A DNA stretch of 64,000 bases. Origin: Amycolatopsis pithecellobii. GTDB taxonomy: Bacteria > Actinomycetota > Actinomycetes > Mycobacteriales > Pseudonocardiaceae. The notes under the pieces are model-generated. The model saw nothing but the letters and a program-made list of their open reading frames with translations. It did not search any database and was not told where the DNA came from. The stretch is taken from contig NZ_WMBA01000009.1 in the NCBI RefSeq assembly GCF_009707865.1, positions 62,001-126,000 of the forward strand, given 5' to 3'. Of the stretch, positions 1 to 8,699 are shown one piece after another; position 1 is the first letter of the stretch, and each line of letters opens with the position of its first letter. Position numbers and translations under genes: made by a program.

Positions 1-395
1 TCCTCCGCCTCGAAGCGGAGGTCGCCACCGTCACGCAGGAATGTCCTGATGAGGTTGCGGACGAGGACCTGCTGCGGCACGAAAGCGCCCTCGGCGTCCT
101 CGTAGTCGTCCATGTTCCATTCGCGCTTTTCGCCGTCGATGATCAACAGCATCGCCGCGTCCGAGGAGTCCTGGCTGGGTCCTTCGACCACTTCTCCCAC
201 TCCCCACTCGCGCAGCATACGCACGCCGCCGGCGTCCAGCGCCCCAGCCCGCTGCCGGTTTTCGACGTAGTCGCGACTGTGCTTTTCCAAGATGACGCAC
301 CCGATTCCGCTGCGCAGGAGGAAGGTGCCGAGCGCGAGCCCGGCGACTCCGCCGCCCACGACGACCACGGTGGTGCTCTCGTCTGCCTGAGTCAT
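1..395 (-). CDS. FAD-dependent aromatic hydroxylase, PobA/UbiH-like (3' end outside window)
   Basis: The ATG at 395 opens a minus-strand reading frame that runs off the window edge, so only about 131 N-terminal residues are visible. It begins with a Rossmann FAD-binding segment (VVVVGGGVAGLALG, residues 10-23), followed by the stretch NRQRAGALDAGGVRMLREWG, which resembles the start of p-hydroxybenzoate hydroxylases. The family uses FAD and NAD(P)H to hydroxylate aromatic acids in the cytoplasm. The substrate cannot be read from this fragment. An AraC-type regulator lies just upstream on the same strand, an arrangement common for aromatic-catabolic hydroxylases. The C-terminal catalytic half is not visible. 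Confidence 0.8.
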   Translation of the reverse strand, partial: MTQADESTTVVVVGGGVAGLALGTFLLRSGIGCVILEKHSRDYVENRQRAGALDAGGVRMLREWGVGEVVEGPSQDSSDAAMLLIIDGEKREWNMDDYEDAEGAFVPQQVLVRNLIRTFLRDGGDLRFEAE

Positions 396-488
396 GTGCA
401 CCACTGTGCGGCCCGCCGATGATTGCTGTCTCCCGATAACTGGACGTGCCGTAACGGAAACCCGCCAATCTTGCGGCGCCGGGGTCTT

Positions 489-1274
489 CTACTCGCCGCG
501 GTCGCGTAGCTCGGCCTGGTAGCGCCCGGGGGTCTGCCCGACGACGGCGGTGAACGCCTCGATGAAGGTCGACGGGTTCGACCACCCGCAGATGATCGCG
601 GTGTCGGTGACGGAGTCGCCGGAGGTGAGCCGGATCAGTGCGTGGTGGATGCGCAGGATGGTGCGCCAGCGGTGGAAGCTCATGCCGAGGTCGGTGTGGA
701 ACAGCCTGCTGAGGGTGCGTTCGCTCGCCCCGACGGTCTGTCCCAGCTCGGTCAGCGTCATGTTCCGGCCGGGATCGGCATGCAGGAGCTCGGTGACGGC
801 ACGCAGCCGGTCGTCGCGGGGTTCGGGCAGATGCAACGACTGCTCGGGAATCTCACCGAGTTCGTCGAGCACCACCGCGCGCAGCCGCCGGTCGGCGTCG
901 GCGGATTTCGCCCTGCGGCCGGTCAGCGCCAGAATGCCTTCTCGCAACAGCGGGGACACCGCGAACACACACGGGTACCCCACCAGGTCGCCGCACTCGT
1001 CGGCCGGGACAGCCAGCAGGCGGGCGTCGGTCCGGCCGTAGAAACGGTGCGAGTGCTCGAAACCGGGCGGCGTCCAGGTGACCCGGTTGGCGGGAGCCAC
1101 CCACGTGCCGTACGCGGTCGTGGTGGCGAAGGCCCCGGCTGCCGCATACACCAGCTGCCCGTGCGGGTGGGTGTGCTTTTCCAGGTGAAAGCCGTGCGGG
1201 ATCCAGCCCGCACCCTGCGGCGTCATCCCGCCCGGTTTCCCGGACGAAAAGGAAGGTTGGCGGGTTTCCTGCAT
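489..1274 (-). CDS. AraC-family transcriptional regulator
   Basis: This is a 261-residue regulator. The N-terminal half contains a cupin-like effector domain (HPHGQLVYAAAGAF near residues 37-50, then a WTPPG turn). The C-terminal hundred residues hold the two helix-turn-helix units typical of AraC proteins (TELGQTVGASERTLSRLFHT, then DTAIICGWSNPSTFIEAFTA), ending in the usual GQTPGRYQ motif. It lies 93 bp upstream of the flavin hydroxylase on the same strand and may control it. The ligand is unknown. A neighbouring gene reads divergently from about 1.33-1.44 kb, so the intervening DNA probably carries promoters for both directions. Confidence 0.88.
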   Translation of the reverse strand: MQETRQPSFSSGKPGGMTPQGAGWIPHGFHLEKHTHPHGQLVYAAAGAFATTTAYGTWVAPANRVTWTPPGFEHSHRFYGRTDARLLAVPADECGDLVGYPCVFAVSPLLREGILALTGRRAKSADADRRLRAVVLDELGEIPEQSLHLPEPRDDRLRAVTELLHADPGRNMTLTELGQTVGASERTLSRLFHTDLGMSFHRWRTILRIHHALIRLTSGDSVTDTAIICGWSNPSTFIEAFTAVVGQTPGRYQAELRDRGE

Positions 1275-1440
1275 CAGGTGTCAGGTTACCGGTGGTACCG
1301 CACCTACGGGAACGGAAATGATCGCCGTATGAGCAACAACTCACCGGCCGGGGAGAACTCGTGAGCGGGTACCGGCGACCGCGCCACCGGCGGATGTTGT
1401 CGCTGACCGTCAGTGGGCGCGAACGGTCAGCCCCCACTTC

Positions 1441-2160
1441 GTGTCGATCACGTTGGCGGGCAAGGACTTTCAGCACCTGGAGCAGGTCGGGTACGACCAG
1501 TGGGGCCGCCTCTTCTTCGCCGGTCCCGGTCAACGCGAGGTCGCGCTGCCCAGCAGCGAGAGGTGGATGCTCCAGCAGGCGGTGCAGTCGGGCAAACGGC
1601 GCGCCCGTGTGCGGTCCTACTCGATCAGACGCTTTCGACCGGAGATGTCCGCGTTCGACATCGAGATCTCCGTGCACGAAGAGCACGACGCCGGCCCCGG
1701 AGCGGCCTGGGCACAGGCTGCCGAGCCCGGCGATGTGGTCGCCTTCCTCGACGAGGGATGCGGCTACCTGCCCACGACCGACGCCGCCTGGCAGCTTCTC
1801 GTCGGCGACGAGAGCGCGTTACCGGCGGTGCTGGCGATCGCGGAGCAGTCCGCCGGCGCACTGTCCACAGAGGTCTTCCTCGAAGTGCCCGACAGTGAGG
1901 ACGTACGCGACATCGCCGCGCCACCGAACACGAAGATCCATTGGTTGCCGCGCAACGATTCCGCGATGAAGCCGGGGACGCTCGCGCTGCGCGCGGTGCG
2001 TGACGCGGAGCTGTCTGGAGGGCCCTTCTACACCTGGGTCGCCGGCGAGTCGGCGCTCGCCACCGGCGTCCGCAGGCATCTGGTCAACGACCGCGGCGTC
2101 CCCAAGCCCGACATCACGTTCCGCGGCTACTGGCGCCACGGCAGGGCCAGCCTCGGCTGA
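1441..2160 (+). CDS. Siderophore-interacting (SIP-type) FAD/ferredoxin-reductase-like protein; 5' end doubtful
   Basis: The 239 residues look like the siderophore-interacting flavoprotein family, which reduces ferric siderophores in the cytoplasm using NAD(P)H. The FAD-binding part is recognisable (RSYSIRRF near residue 60), and the C-terminus carries the family ending GYWRHGRASLG. The GTG at 1441 is the first usable start in this frame. However, the translation directly upstream in the same frame (ARTVSPHF at 1417-1440) is the conserved SIP beginning, and no start codon exists between it and a stop at 1330. A credible ATG at 1329 lies in another frame. A small indel between 1329 and 1440 is therefore likely, and the gene may be frameshifted. 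Confidence 0.8.
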   Translation: MSITLAGKDFQHLEQVGYDQWGRLFFAGPGQREVALPSSERWMLQQAVQSGKRRARVRSYSIRRFRPEMSAFDIEISVHEEHDAGPGAAWAQAAEPGDVVAFLDEGCGYLPTTDAAWQLLVGDESALPAVLAIAEQSAGALSTEVFLEVPDSEDVRDIAAPPNTKIHWLPRNDSAMKPGTLALRAVRDAELSGGPFYTWVAGESALATGVRRHLVNDRGVPKPDITFRGYWRHGRASLG

Positions 2161-2196
2161 TCACCTCATGACGACGTACCAACGGGAGGAACACGC

Positions 2197-3228
2197 GTGA
2201 AACTCAGTCTGATGGACCTCGGTGACCGGATCGCCGATCCGGTCACCGGTGCCGACCCCACCCCAGCCGAACGCCACCGCGCGATTGTCGAAGCGGCCGC
2301 GGTCGCCGACGAGGCCGGATTCCACGGTGTGCACATCGGCGAGCACCACGGCCTCGACTACATCTATTCGGCACCACCGGTGATCCTCGCCGCGATCGCG
2401 GAGCGGACCAGGAACCTGCGACTGTCCACAGCGGTCACACTGGCCGCGAACCTCGACCCGGTCCGTGCCGCGGAGGACTACGCCACCGTGGACGTGCTCT
2501 CCGGCGGGCGCTGTGAGGTCGTCGTCGGACGAGGGAACATCTTCGCCGCCACCTTCACCCTGTTCGGTCAGCGAGTGGAGGATTCGGCTGAGCTGTTCGC
2601 CGAGCGGGTGGAGCTGCTCATCCGGCTCTGGAGCGGCGAAACCGTGAACTGGCCCGGCTCACGGCACCGCGCCGCGATCACCGGGTTCGAGCTGCAGCCC
2701 CCGCCGACCGGCGGCGTGCCGCTGTGGGTGGGCGGCGGCTCCTCGGTGGCGACGATCGAGCTGGCCGCCCGGCTCGGTCTGGACCTGATGCTGCCCAGCG
2801 TGTTCGGCAACCCCGCGAACTTCAAGCCGATGGTCGAGTCCTACCGCGAGAAGTTCGCCGCCTACGGGCATGCCAGGGAGCCGAAGGTGGGGGCGGCCTG
2901 GCTTGTGAACGTCGGCGAGACCAGCCAAGGCGCCCGCGCCCGCTGGGAACCCCGGTACCGCACCTACTTCGAAAGCATGGCGCGGATGCTGACCCGGGCG
3001 AACCCCGAAACGCCACCGTTCGCCGGGTTCGACTTCGAGCACGTCACCACCCACGGGCCCGCGCTCGTCGGCAGCCCGGACGAACTCGCCGACCGGTTGA
3101 ACCGTGGGGCCGAGCTGCTCACCGCCGACACCAACCTGATCTCTCTCAACGTGGGTGGCCTGCCCACCGGGGAATTTCTCGACATGATCGAACTCATCGG
3201 TGAGAAGGTGATTCCACAGCTGCACTGA
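2197..3228 (+). CDS. Luciferase-like (LLM class) flavin-dependent monooxygenase
   Basis: This 343-residue TIM-barrel oxidoreductase belongs to the bacterial luciferase-like superfamily, which uses FMN or F420. The family hallmarks are visible: ADEAGFHGVHIGEHHG near residues 38-53, LAAIAERTRNLRLSTAV near 68-85, DVLSGGRCEVVVGRG near 103-117 and GVPLWVGGGS near 172-181. The GTG start is supported by a GGGAGGA ribosome-binding site at 2184-2190. It lies 36 bp after the siderophore-interacting gene, so co-transcription is possible. The substrate cannot be assigned; distant relatives act on alkanes, sulfonates or F420-linked alcohols. Confidence 0.87.
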   Translation: MKLSLMDLGDRIADPVTGADPTPAERHRAIVEAAAVADEAGFHGVHIGEHHGLDYIYSAPPVILAAIAERTRNLRLSTAVTLAANLDPVRAAEDYATVDVLSGGRCEVVVGRGNIFAATFTLFGQRVEDSAELFAERVELLIRLWSGETVNWPGSRHRAAITGFELQPPPTGGVPLWVGGGSSVATIELAARLGLDLMLPSVFGNPANFKPMVESYREKFAAYGHAREPKVGAAWLVNVGETSQGARARWEPRYRTYFESMARMLTRANPETPPFAGFDFEHVTTHGPALVGSPDELADRLNRGAELLTADTNLISLNVGGLPTGEFLDMIELIGEKVIPQLH

Positions 3229-3262
3229 AGCCGTTCCGTGGCGGAGAGGCGGTGGCACATCC

Positions 3263-3583
3263 ATGTACGTCAAGGTGGCGAGGACTCCGGCGCGGCCCGA
3301 GCCGAGCGTCGAGGAGAACGACGACTGCACACGCCTGCACGTCGTGACCGAAGGCCTCGACGAGGCGGCCGTGGGAGCCGTGCTCGCCGGCGGCGGACTC
3401 GGGCGGCCGGGCACACCCGGCCAGGTGTGGCTCGACGTCGCCGCCCTCCGCGCACGAAGCCGCGGCGCCGCACGCGACTGGCCCGAGCGCTTCGCCGCCA
3501 TGATCGCCTACGCAAGGCGCTGCGGCTGGTTGAGCCCCGACGGGGGTCTGGCCGCCGCCCACATTGCCGCCAACAGCGAGTAG
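3263..3583 (+). CDS. Small hypothetical protein
   Basis: This is a 106-residue open frame starting 34 bp after the luciferase-like gene, with an ATG start and only a weak ribosome-binding site. I do not recognise a domain. The sequence is soluble, has high-GC codon use like its neighbours, and ends in a plausible folded segment (WPERFAAMIAYARRCGWL). It could be the last gene of the preceding operon. It is the last chromosomal-looking gene before the degenerate mobile-element remnant. Confidence 0.5.
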   Translation: MYVKVARTPARPEPSVEENDDCTRLHVVTEGLDEAAVGAVLAGGGLGRPGTPGQVWLDVAALRARSRGAARDWPERFAAMIAYARRCGWLSPDGGLAAAHIAANSE

Positions 3584-3810
3584 CGCAGCTCGTTACCCCG
3601 CTCCTGCCGCGGACTTCGAGGGGACAAGAGTGGACTGCACGATCAGTGGAAACCTGGCGGGCGGCCCCACGAGCGCGGCACCGATTATCAGTCGGCAAGC
3701 CGGACCAGCGCACCTGCCACAAGGAATAGTGCAGACTTCTAATACTGACCCTTCACCAGTACGCCCAGCGCGAGAACGCGCTACGGGCAAAGGAAAACGT
3801 GGATTTCGGG

Positions 3811-4640
3811 TCATGCCGCGCGGCGGGGATCGATGACCGCGGGCCGGTTGCTCGGGGCTGACTCCGGCGCGACCGGGGGCGTGGTATTCACCCGCGCCAA
3901 CCGTCGGATCTCTTTGGCACGCCCCGGAATTGCGGGCGAGAGTTTCTCGGTGACGGCGGTGAACGCGGGTGCTTCCTCGCTGTCGAGCACCAGCCGCGCA
4001 GCGACGTGGAAACGGCCCAGGTTCGCCAGATCGTGCTCGGAGAGCCGGGGCGTGGTGTGCCGGGCCAGATCCCGAGCGTCCTCGGGCGAGGCGGAGAAAA
4101 TCACCGTGCTGCGGGCGTTGGTGGAAATGCCCTCTTCCAGCTCACGGGGCAACTGCCGCAGATACTGATGGGCCAGTGTCATCGACATCCGATAACCCCG
4201 TGCTTCGGCGAGCATGTCCTCCATCGGATAGGCCAAATTCAGGAAGTTGTGGCACTCGTCGATGTAGAGCGAGGCATCGCGCCGGTCGCGTTGCGGTATC
4301 CGTGCCCGCCGGGTGGCGGCCTGCCAGGTGCGTGCCACCACGATCGATCCGATCAACCGCGCGGTATCCATCCCGAGCGCGTCCTTGCCCAGCCGCGCCA
4401 GGCAGATGCCGCCGTCGAGCACCGCGTCCATGTCCACTGTGGACTCGCCACCGGCGAGCGAGGCTCGCACGAACGGCCGCAGCAACAGGCCGCGGAGCTT
4501 GTTCATCAACGGCGCTACAACTTGCGCCCGGCTGGCCTCGGAGAGGTCGTCGTACCAATGCCAGAAACCGGTGAGGACGCGCAGGGTCAACAGCCCCAGC
4601 GGCCGGAGAGAGCGATGCACGAAGAACTCGCCACGCAACG
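3811..4640 (-). pseudogene. TraG/VirD4-like conjugation ATPase, C-terminal remnant
   Basis: About 275 residues resemble the C-terminal half of actinobacterial type IV secretion DNA-transfer ATPases. They include a Walker B-like strand (ASLYIDECHNFL), followed by the long helix ARGYRMSMTLAHQYLRQLP and the SPEDARDLARH segment. The Walker A part and everything upstream are absent: around 4625-4665 the family-like sequence stops abruptly where a plus-strand DUF2637 protein begins. The minus frame stays open to 4791, but those residues are antisense to the DUF2637 gene and do not look like family sequence. This is a 5'-deleted pseudogene. Confidence 0.75.
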
Positions 4641-4659
4641 GTTTCCCCGGGCGGTCACC

Positions 4660-5472
4660 AGCCCGCCGTACTGGCGGCTGCGCGACTACGCTGTGCCGTG
4701 GCTGCGTCAGGTGGCGCGACTGCTCATGGTGGGCACCGTTGTCGCCAACGCGGCTGCGGCGTGGCCGGACGCCGTGGCGGTCGGCCTGCATTGCGCCGCC
4801 CCGGTGATGCTGTTGGCGATGGTGGAGGCGGGCCGAGCGGTGCTCCTGCGCCGATTCACGCCCGCCAACACCGTTGCCAGGGACGCGATTCCCTGGGAGA
4901 GGTGGGTTCTCTCGCCGTGGCCAACATTGGTGCTGTGGCGCCGGCTGGTGTTGTGGCGGATTCTCAACTACGACACGGCCATTGAGACCGAACTTGCGGT
5001 TCGCCGCACCGTTGCCATACTCCGCGCCCGCGACGGTCGACGCCGGCGACGCGAAGCGCCTCTGGACATCGTCTGGATGTTGCGCACGGGCGAACGGATA
5101 AATGAGGCATGCTCAAGGGTTGAAGGCCGCAGTAACCACATCGACCAACTGCCCATTGTCGACCCACATCACCACGATGACCGGCGGGTTTCGGATCCTG
5201 GTGTGGGTTCCGAAGCCGATGTGACCGACGACAAACTGGATCAGGCGAAGGAACTGAATCGCCGGCACTGGTTCGAAACAGGCCGTCCGGTCTTGGCGGA
5301 AACAGTCCGGAAAGCCCTCCACGTCAGCGCGGCACGCTCGCGCGACCTTGCTCGAGCGGTCCGCGACTCGGATCGCCTCGCACTGTGGGACCGGCAACCA
5401 GGGGAACGTGCCGCCTCAGACATTCCATCAAGGACAGGCGAAATCAGGAGCGAGTATGAATGCCAAGCCTGA
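4660..5472 (+). pseudogene. DUF2637-type membrane protein, 5'-truncated
   Basis: From about 4660 the plus strand encodes a DUF2637-like protein: membrane segments (VARLLMVGTVVANAAAAW, then LHCAAPVMLLAMVEAGRAVL), a basic linker, and a C-terminal helix-turn-helix-like stretch (LDQAKELNRRHWFETGRPVL). Such proteins accompany FtsK or TraG transfer ATPases in actinomycete elements. The N-terminus is missing; the frame is open far upstream only because it reads antisense through the ATPase remnant. The stop lies 15 bp inside the excisionase gene, an overlap that suggests the original operon order survives on this side of the deletion. Confidence 0.7.
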
Positions 5473-5674
5473 CAACGTTCGGCACCTCACCGAACCCATG
5501 ACGGTGCCCGAGATTCTGGCGGCTCTTGGTGGTCGCGTTTCCCGTGACACCTTCTACAAGTGGCGGCAGACCGGAAAAGCGCCGCGCTGCTTCTCACTGC
5601 CGAACGGAGAACTGCGTTGCCACCGCAAAGATTTCAATGCCTGGCTGGAGTCTCTTGAGGACCAGGCGGCATGA
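5456..5674 (+). CDS. Excisionase-like helix-turn-helix protein
   Basis: This 72-residue protein has a MerR/AlpA-type winged helix (TVPEILAALGGRVSRDTFYKWRQ), followed by the short wing (PRCFSLPNGELRCHRKDFNAWL). That is the standard layout of recombination directionality factors in actinomycete integrative elements. The ATG at 5456 is preceded by AGGAGCG and overlaps the DUF2637 stop by 17 bp. Its TGA overlaps the integrase ATG at 5671, the usual xis-int coupling. The gene looks intact, although the partner integrase is ruined. Confidence 0.85.
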   Translation: MNAKPDNVRHLTEPMTVPEILAALGGRVSRDTFYKWRQTGKAPRCFSLPNGELRCHRKDFNAWLESLEDQAA

Positions 5675-6827
5675 ACACGACTTTCAACGTCTGCTTTGGA
5701 CAGATCCAGAAAAAGCCCGGCTGACGGCGCCCGTACGGCGTCCGCTGGGTGACAGACAAGAAGGAACACTCGTCTTGGTTTGCCAACAAGACACCAGCAG
5801 AGTTCCGGCGCACAGAGTTGATGCGAGCAGCGCGCCGGGGACAGGAATTCGACATCGACAGCGGACTCCCTCTGTCCGAACTCAAGCGACAGAATTCGGT
5901 GCCCTTGCTGGGGGTGAGCAAGTCGTATCTGGATATGAAATGGCCGCGGGTCGCGGCGACCTCGCGCTCGGGCATCGTCGACGGCCTGGCCTCGGCATGT
6001 GCGGCATTTGTGAAACCAGACCGCGGGCAGCCGGAGCTGCGGATGCTGCGACGCGCCCTGGTCTGTCAGCTACTTCCCCCCTCGGCACGGGCGCAGCCAA
6101 TATCGCCGGAACACCAGGAAGCGGTGTCATGGCTCGAACGTCACTCCCGCCCAATTTACGACCTTACGGACTTGTCAGTGGTCCGTGAGTTGCTCGATGC
6201 GCTCACCGTCAAGTTCGACGGAACTCCCGTCGCGGCGAAGTTGTATAGGCGCAAGAGGTCGGCTGTGTTCAACATGCTCGACTATGCGGTGGAGGAGAGC
6301 TTGTTGCCCGACAACCCCATCCGCCGTGTCAAGCACTCGGTGCCAAAACCCATCGGGCAGGTCGATCCGGGTGTGGTGGTGAGTTCCCGGCAGGCGCGAG
6401 AGCTCTTGGCAGCTGTCTCGTACTCTGGTCGGCGCGACCCGGAAACGCGGCGCGCGGCTGGTGGCGTTCTTCGCCACCTTGTACTACACGGCGGCACGTC
6501 CCGCCGAGGCGATGGCGCTCCGCGACACACGCTCGGGGCGGGGCGAACTTGCCCTGGGGGAGAGCCGGCCCTCCGCGGGCAAGAGGTGGACCGACTCCGG
6601 CGACGTACACGATCGCCGTGGCCTGAAGCACCCCCCTCCGAACGAGATACGGTATGTGCCGATCCCGCCGATGCACGTCGCGCTCCTGCCGGGTGCCACC
6701 GACGGAAGTCGCCGCGCGGGCGGGGCGCTCGGTCGATGTGCTGCTGAAGGTCTACGCGAAGTGCATCCACGGGCAGCGCGATCGTCTTAATTCCCTCATC
6801 GACGCGGCGCTGGAGGGCGAGTGGTGA
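5671..6827 (+). pseudogene. Tyrosine recombinase (integrase), inactivated
   Basis: Starting from ATG 5671 (ATGA overlap with xis), the family N-terminus MNTTFNVCFGQIQKKPG is followed by an in-frame TGA at 5722-5724, after which the same frame continues as family-like sequence. The frame is lost at about 6430-6460: the next conserved block (FFATLYYTAARPAEAMALRD, containing the first catalytic arginine) is in another frame. A further break at about 6690 joins YVPIPPMHVALL directly to the C-terminal block RSVDVLLKVYAKCIHGQRDR. The segment that should carry the H-x-x-R box is deleted. The gene ends at TGA 6825-6827. It cannot make an active recombinase. Confidence 0.85.
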
Positions 6828-6959
6828 TCTCCGATCTGTCCCGTGACTGTCCCGCGAACGCTGACAGACGCCGAGGGACAGCGACTGACAGTCACCGTCC
6901 ACGAGATCAGCGATCGTGAGCTTATGGCCAGGTCAGAGTGCATTTTCTGGCATCTATCC

Positions 6960-7004
6960 AGGTGGGCCGGGCGGGGCTCGAACCCGCGGCCAAGGGATTA
7001 TGAG
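6960..7004. repeat. attL: left copy of the 45-bp tRNA-derived attachment repeat
   Basis: The 45 bases are identical to 26924-26968, which cover the 3' half of the tRNA gene from just outside the discriminator base through the T arm to the anticodon loop. No tRNA 5' half follows here (the next bases are GCATCC), so this is a duplicated target and not a gene. It marks the left end of an island about 20 kb long. Confidence 0.93.
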
Positions 7005-7063
7005 GCATCCGTCCAGTGAGACGTGTGGCGACTACCTGGGATAACGCTCGACTTGGGGTCGTG

Positions 7064-7119
7064 TTTGGGTGCGAAAGAGGCGCTGTTCGACCCTGGTTCG
7101 CACCCAAACTCGCACCCAC
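7064..7119. promoter_or_regulatory. Integrase arm-type sites beside attL
   Basis: A perfect 12-bp inverted repeat (TTTGGGTGCGAA at 7064-7075 and its complement at 7097-7108) is followed by a second direct TCGCACCCA at 7111-7119. The same nonamer occurs beside attR at 26855-26863, with a one-base variant at 26867-26875, and decayed copies lie beside the third att. The position, 60-115 bp inside the core, fits arm-binding sites of a tyrosine recombinase. That role is inferred from position and repetition only. Confidence 0.65.
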
Positions 7120-7217
7120 GGACATCGACTTCCGGGTGACTCGTTGGCAGGATGTAACGTTTGCGGGACGCACGGCGACCCTGACCTGCTGGGGGTCGAC
7201 AGAGGGAGTCGCTAGAG

Positions 7218-8699
7218 TTGCCTGCTGTGATTACGGGTACGTTGAAGAGCAAGATCGACCGGGTCTGGGACGCGTTCTGGTCTGGGGGAATTTCCAACCC
7301 GCTCGAGGTGATCGAACAGATCACTTACCTGCTGTTCTTGCGGCGGCTGGACGACCTGCAGACCTTGAAGGAGCGCAAGGCGCAGCGCACGCGCGAGCCG
7401 GTCGAGAACCCGATCTTCCTGCGCAAGGACGAGCACCTGCGCTGGAGTCGGTTCAAGAACGACGACCCCGACGTGATGTACAAGGTGGTCTCCGAGGAGG
7501 TCTTCCCGTTCCTGCGCGGCCTCGGCAACGCGCTCGGCGGGGACAGCTCCACGTACTCCGAGCACATGAAGGACGCCCGATTCACCGTCCCGACGCCCGC
7601 GCTGCTGGCGAAGGTCGTCGACATGCTCGGCGACATCCCAATGGAGGACCGCGACACTAACGGCGACCTCTACGAGTACCTGCTCTCCAAACTTGCGACC
7701 TCCGGGACGAACGGTCAGTTCCGGACGCCGCGCCACATCATCAAGACGATGGTCGAGATGATGGCGCCGAATCCTGGCGACGAGATCTGCGACCCGGCCT
7801 GCGGCACGGCCGGCTTCCTGGTGGCCGCCGCGGAGTACGTCCGAGAGCGGCACTCCGACGCGCTGCTCAAGGAAAGTCAGCGCAAGCACTTCCACCGGTC
7901 GATGTTCCACGGCTACGACTTCGACTCCACCATGCTCCGCATCGGCAGTATGAACATGCTGCTGCACGGCATCGAGTCACCGGACATCCGCTACCGCGAC
8001 TCGCTGTCTGAAGGTGCCAGCGAGGACAGCGCGAAGTACTCCCTGATCCTGGCCAATCCTCCGTTCGCGGGATCGCTGGACTACGAGACCACCTCGAAGG
8101 ACCTGCAGCGGGCCGTGAAGACCAAGAAGACGGAGCTGCTGTTCCTCGCACTGTTCCTCAAACTGCTCAAGATCGGCGGCAGGGCCGCGGTGATCGTCCC
8201 CGACGGAGTGCTGACCGGTTCCTCGAAGGCACACAAGGACCTGCGGAAAACGCTGGTCGAGGACCAGAAGCTCGACGCTGTGGTGAAGCTGCCGTCGGGG
8301 GTGTTCAAGCCGTACGCTGGCGTGTCGACGGCGATCCTCTGCTTCACCAAGACCAACGACGGCGGCACCGACGAGGTCTGGTTCTACGACGTTCAGGCCG
8401 ACGGCCTTTCGTTGGACGACAAGCGAAATCCGGTGGAGGCCAACGACCTCCCCGACGTCCTTGAACGCTGGAAGGCCCACGCCACCACCGAACGAGCCCG
8501 CGCACGCACGGAGAAGTCCTTCACTGTCCCGAAGGAAGAGATCGCCGCCCAGGGCTACGACCTGTCGATCAACCGCTATAAGGAGATTGTCCACGACGAG
8601 GTAGAACATCGACCCCCGGTGGGCATCATCGCCGAAATAGAGACGCTGAACGACGCGATCGCGAAAGGCATGGCCGAACTGAAGGCGAGGCTGTCATGA
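7218..8699 (+). CDS. hsdM: Type I restriction-modification methyltransferase subunit HsdM
   Basis: This 493-residue N6-adenine methylase has the HsdM N-terminal helical domain (IEQITYLLFLRRLDDLQ, residues 32-48), the SAM-binding motif I DPACGTAGF (about residues 192-200) and the catalytic NPPF motif (about 280-283). It modifies the adenines of the sequence recognised by HsdS and also forms the core of the R2M2S restriction complex. The start is taken as TTG 7218 with GGGAG at 7204-7208; GTG 7227 is an alternative. Its stop overlaps the hsdS ATG by four bases. It is the first gene of the hsdM-S-R operon. Confidence 0.95.
   Translation: MPAVITGTLKSKIDRVWDAFWSGGISNPLEVIEQITYLLFLRRLDDLQTLKERKAQRTREPVENPIFLRKDEHLRWSRFKNDDPDVMYKVVSEEVFPFLRGLGNALGGDSSTYSEHMKDARFTVPTPALLAKVVDMLGDIPMEDRDTNGDLYEYLLSKLATSGTNGQFRTPRHIIKTMVEMMAPNPGDEICDPACGTAGFLVAAAEYVRERHSDALLKESQRKHFHRSMFHGYDFDSTMLRIGSMNMLLHGIESPDIRYRDSLSEGASEDSAKYSLILANPPFAGSLDYETTSKDLQRAVKTKKTELLFLALFLKLLKIGGRAAVIVPDGVLTGSSKAHKDLRKTLVEDQKLDAVVKLPSGVFKPYAGVSTAILCFTKTNDGGTDEVWFYDVQADGLSLDDKRNPVEANDLPDVLERWKAHATTERARARTEKSFTVPKEEIAAQGYDLSINRYKEIVHDEVEHRPPVGIIAEIETLNDAIAKGMAELKARLS

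Larger units (their letters stand above)
3811..6827. mobile_element. Degenerate integrative conjugative element remnant
   Basis: This stretch holds a 5'-truncated TraG-like ATPase (minus), a 5'-truncated DUF2637 protein (plus), an intact excisionase gene and a multiply broken integrase. The integrase end lies about 130 bp left of the tRNA-derived att sequence at 6960-7004. The order DUF2637-xis-int-att is the usual right end of an actinomycete integrative conjugative element. No matching att copy was found at the left edge (about 3.58-3.81 kb), so the left limit given here is simply the first recognisable element gene. Confidence 0.75.
6828..7217. other. Non-coding gap containing attL and left arm sites
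   Basis: This 390-bp stretch lies between the ruined integrase and hsdM. It holds the left 45-bp att copy (6960-7004), then about 115 bp of arm DNA with inverted and direct copies of TCGCACCCA, and finally the hsdM leader. I see no protein-coding gene of its own. Confidence 0.8.

Noticed and set aside
550-1364. Plus-strand frames opposite the AraC gene
   Set aside because: They are antisense to a clear AraC regulator, with no domain similarity.
3584-3810. A left att copy for the degenerate element
   Set aside because: I looked for the 45-bp sequence or its 12-base anticodon-loop end in this gap and found no match, so no left boundary can be claimed.
6960-7004. Possible second tRNA gene
   Set aside because: Only the 3' half of the tRNA is present; the D arm and 5' acceptor strand are missing, so this is a duplicated att site.
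7016-7660. Plus-strand open frame of 214 codons overlapping the hsdM start
   Set aside because: It begins in the att arm region without a ribosome-binding site and reads hsdM in the wrong frame.
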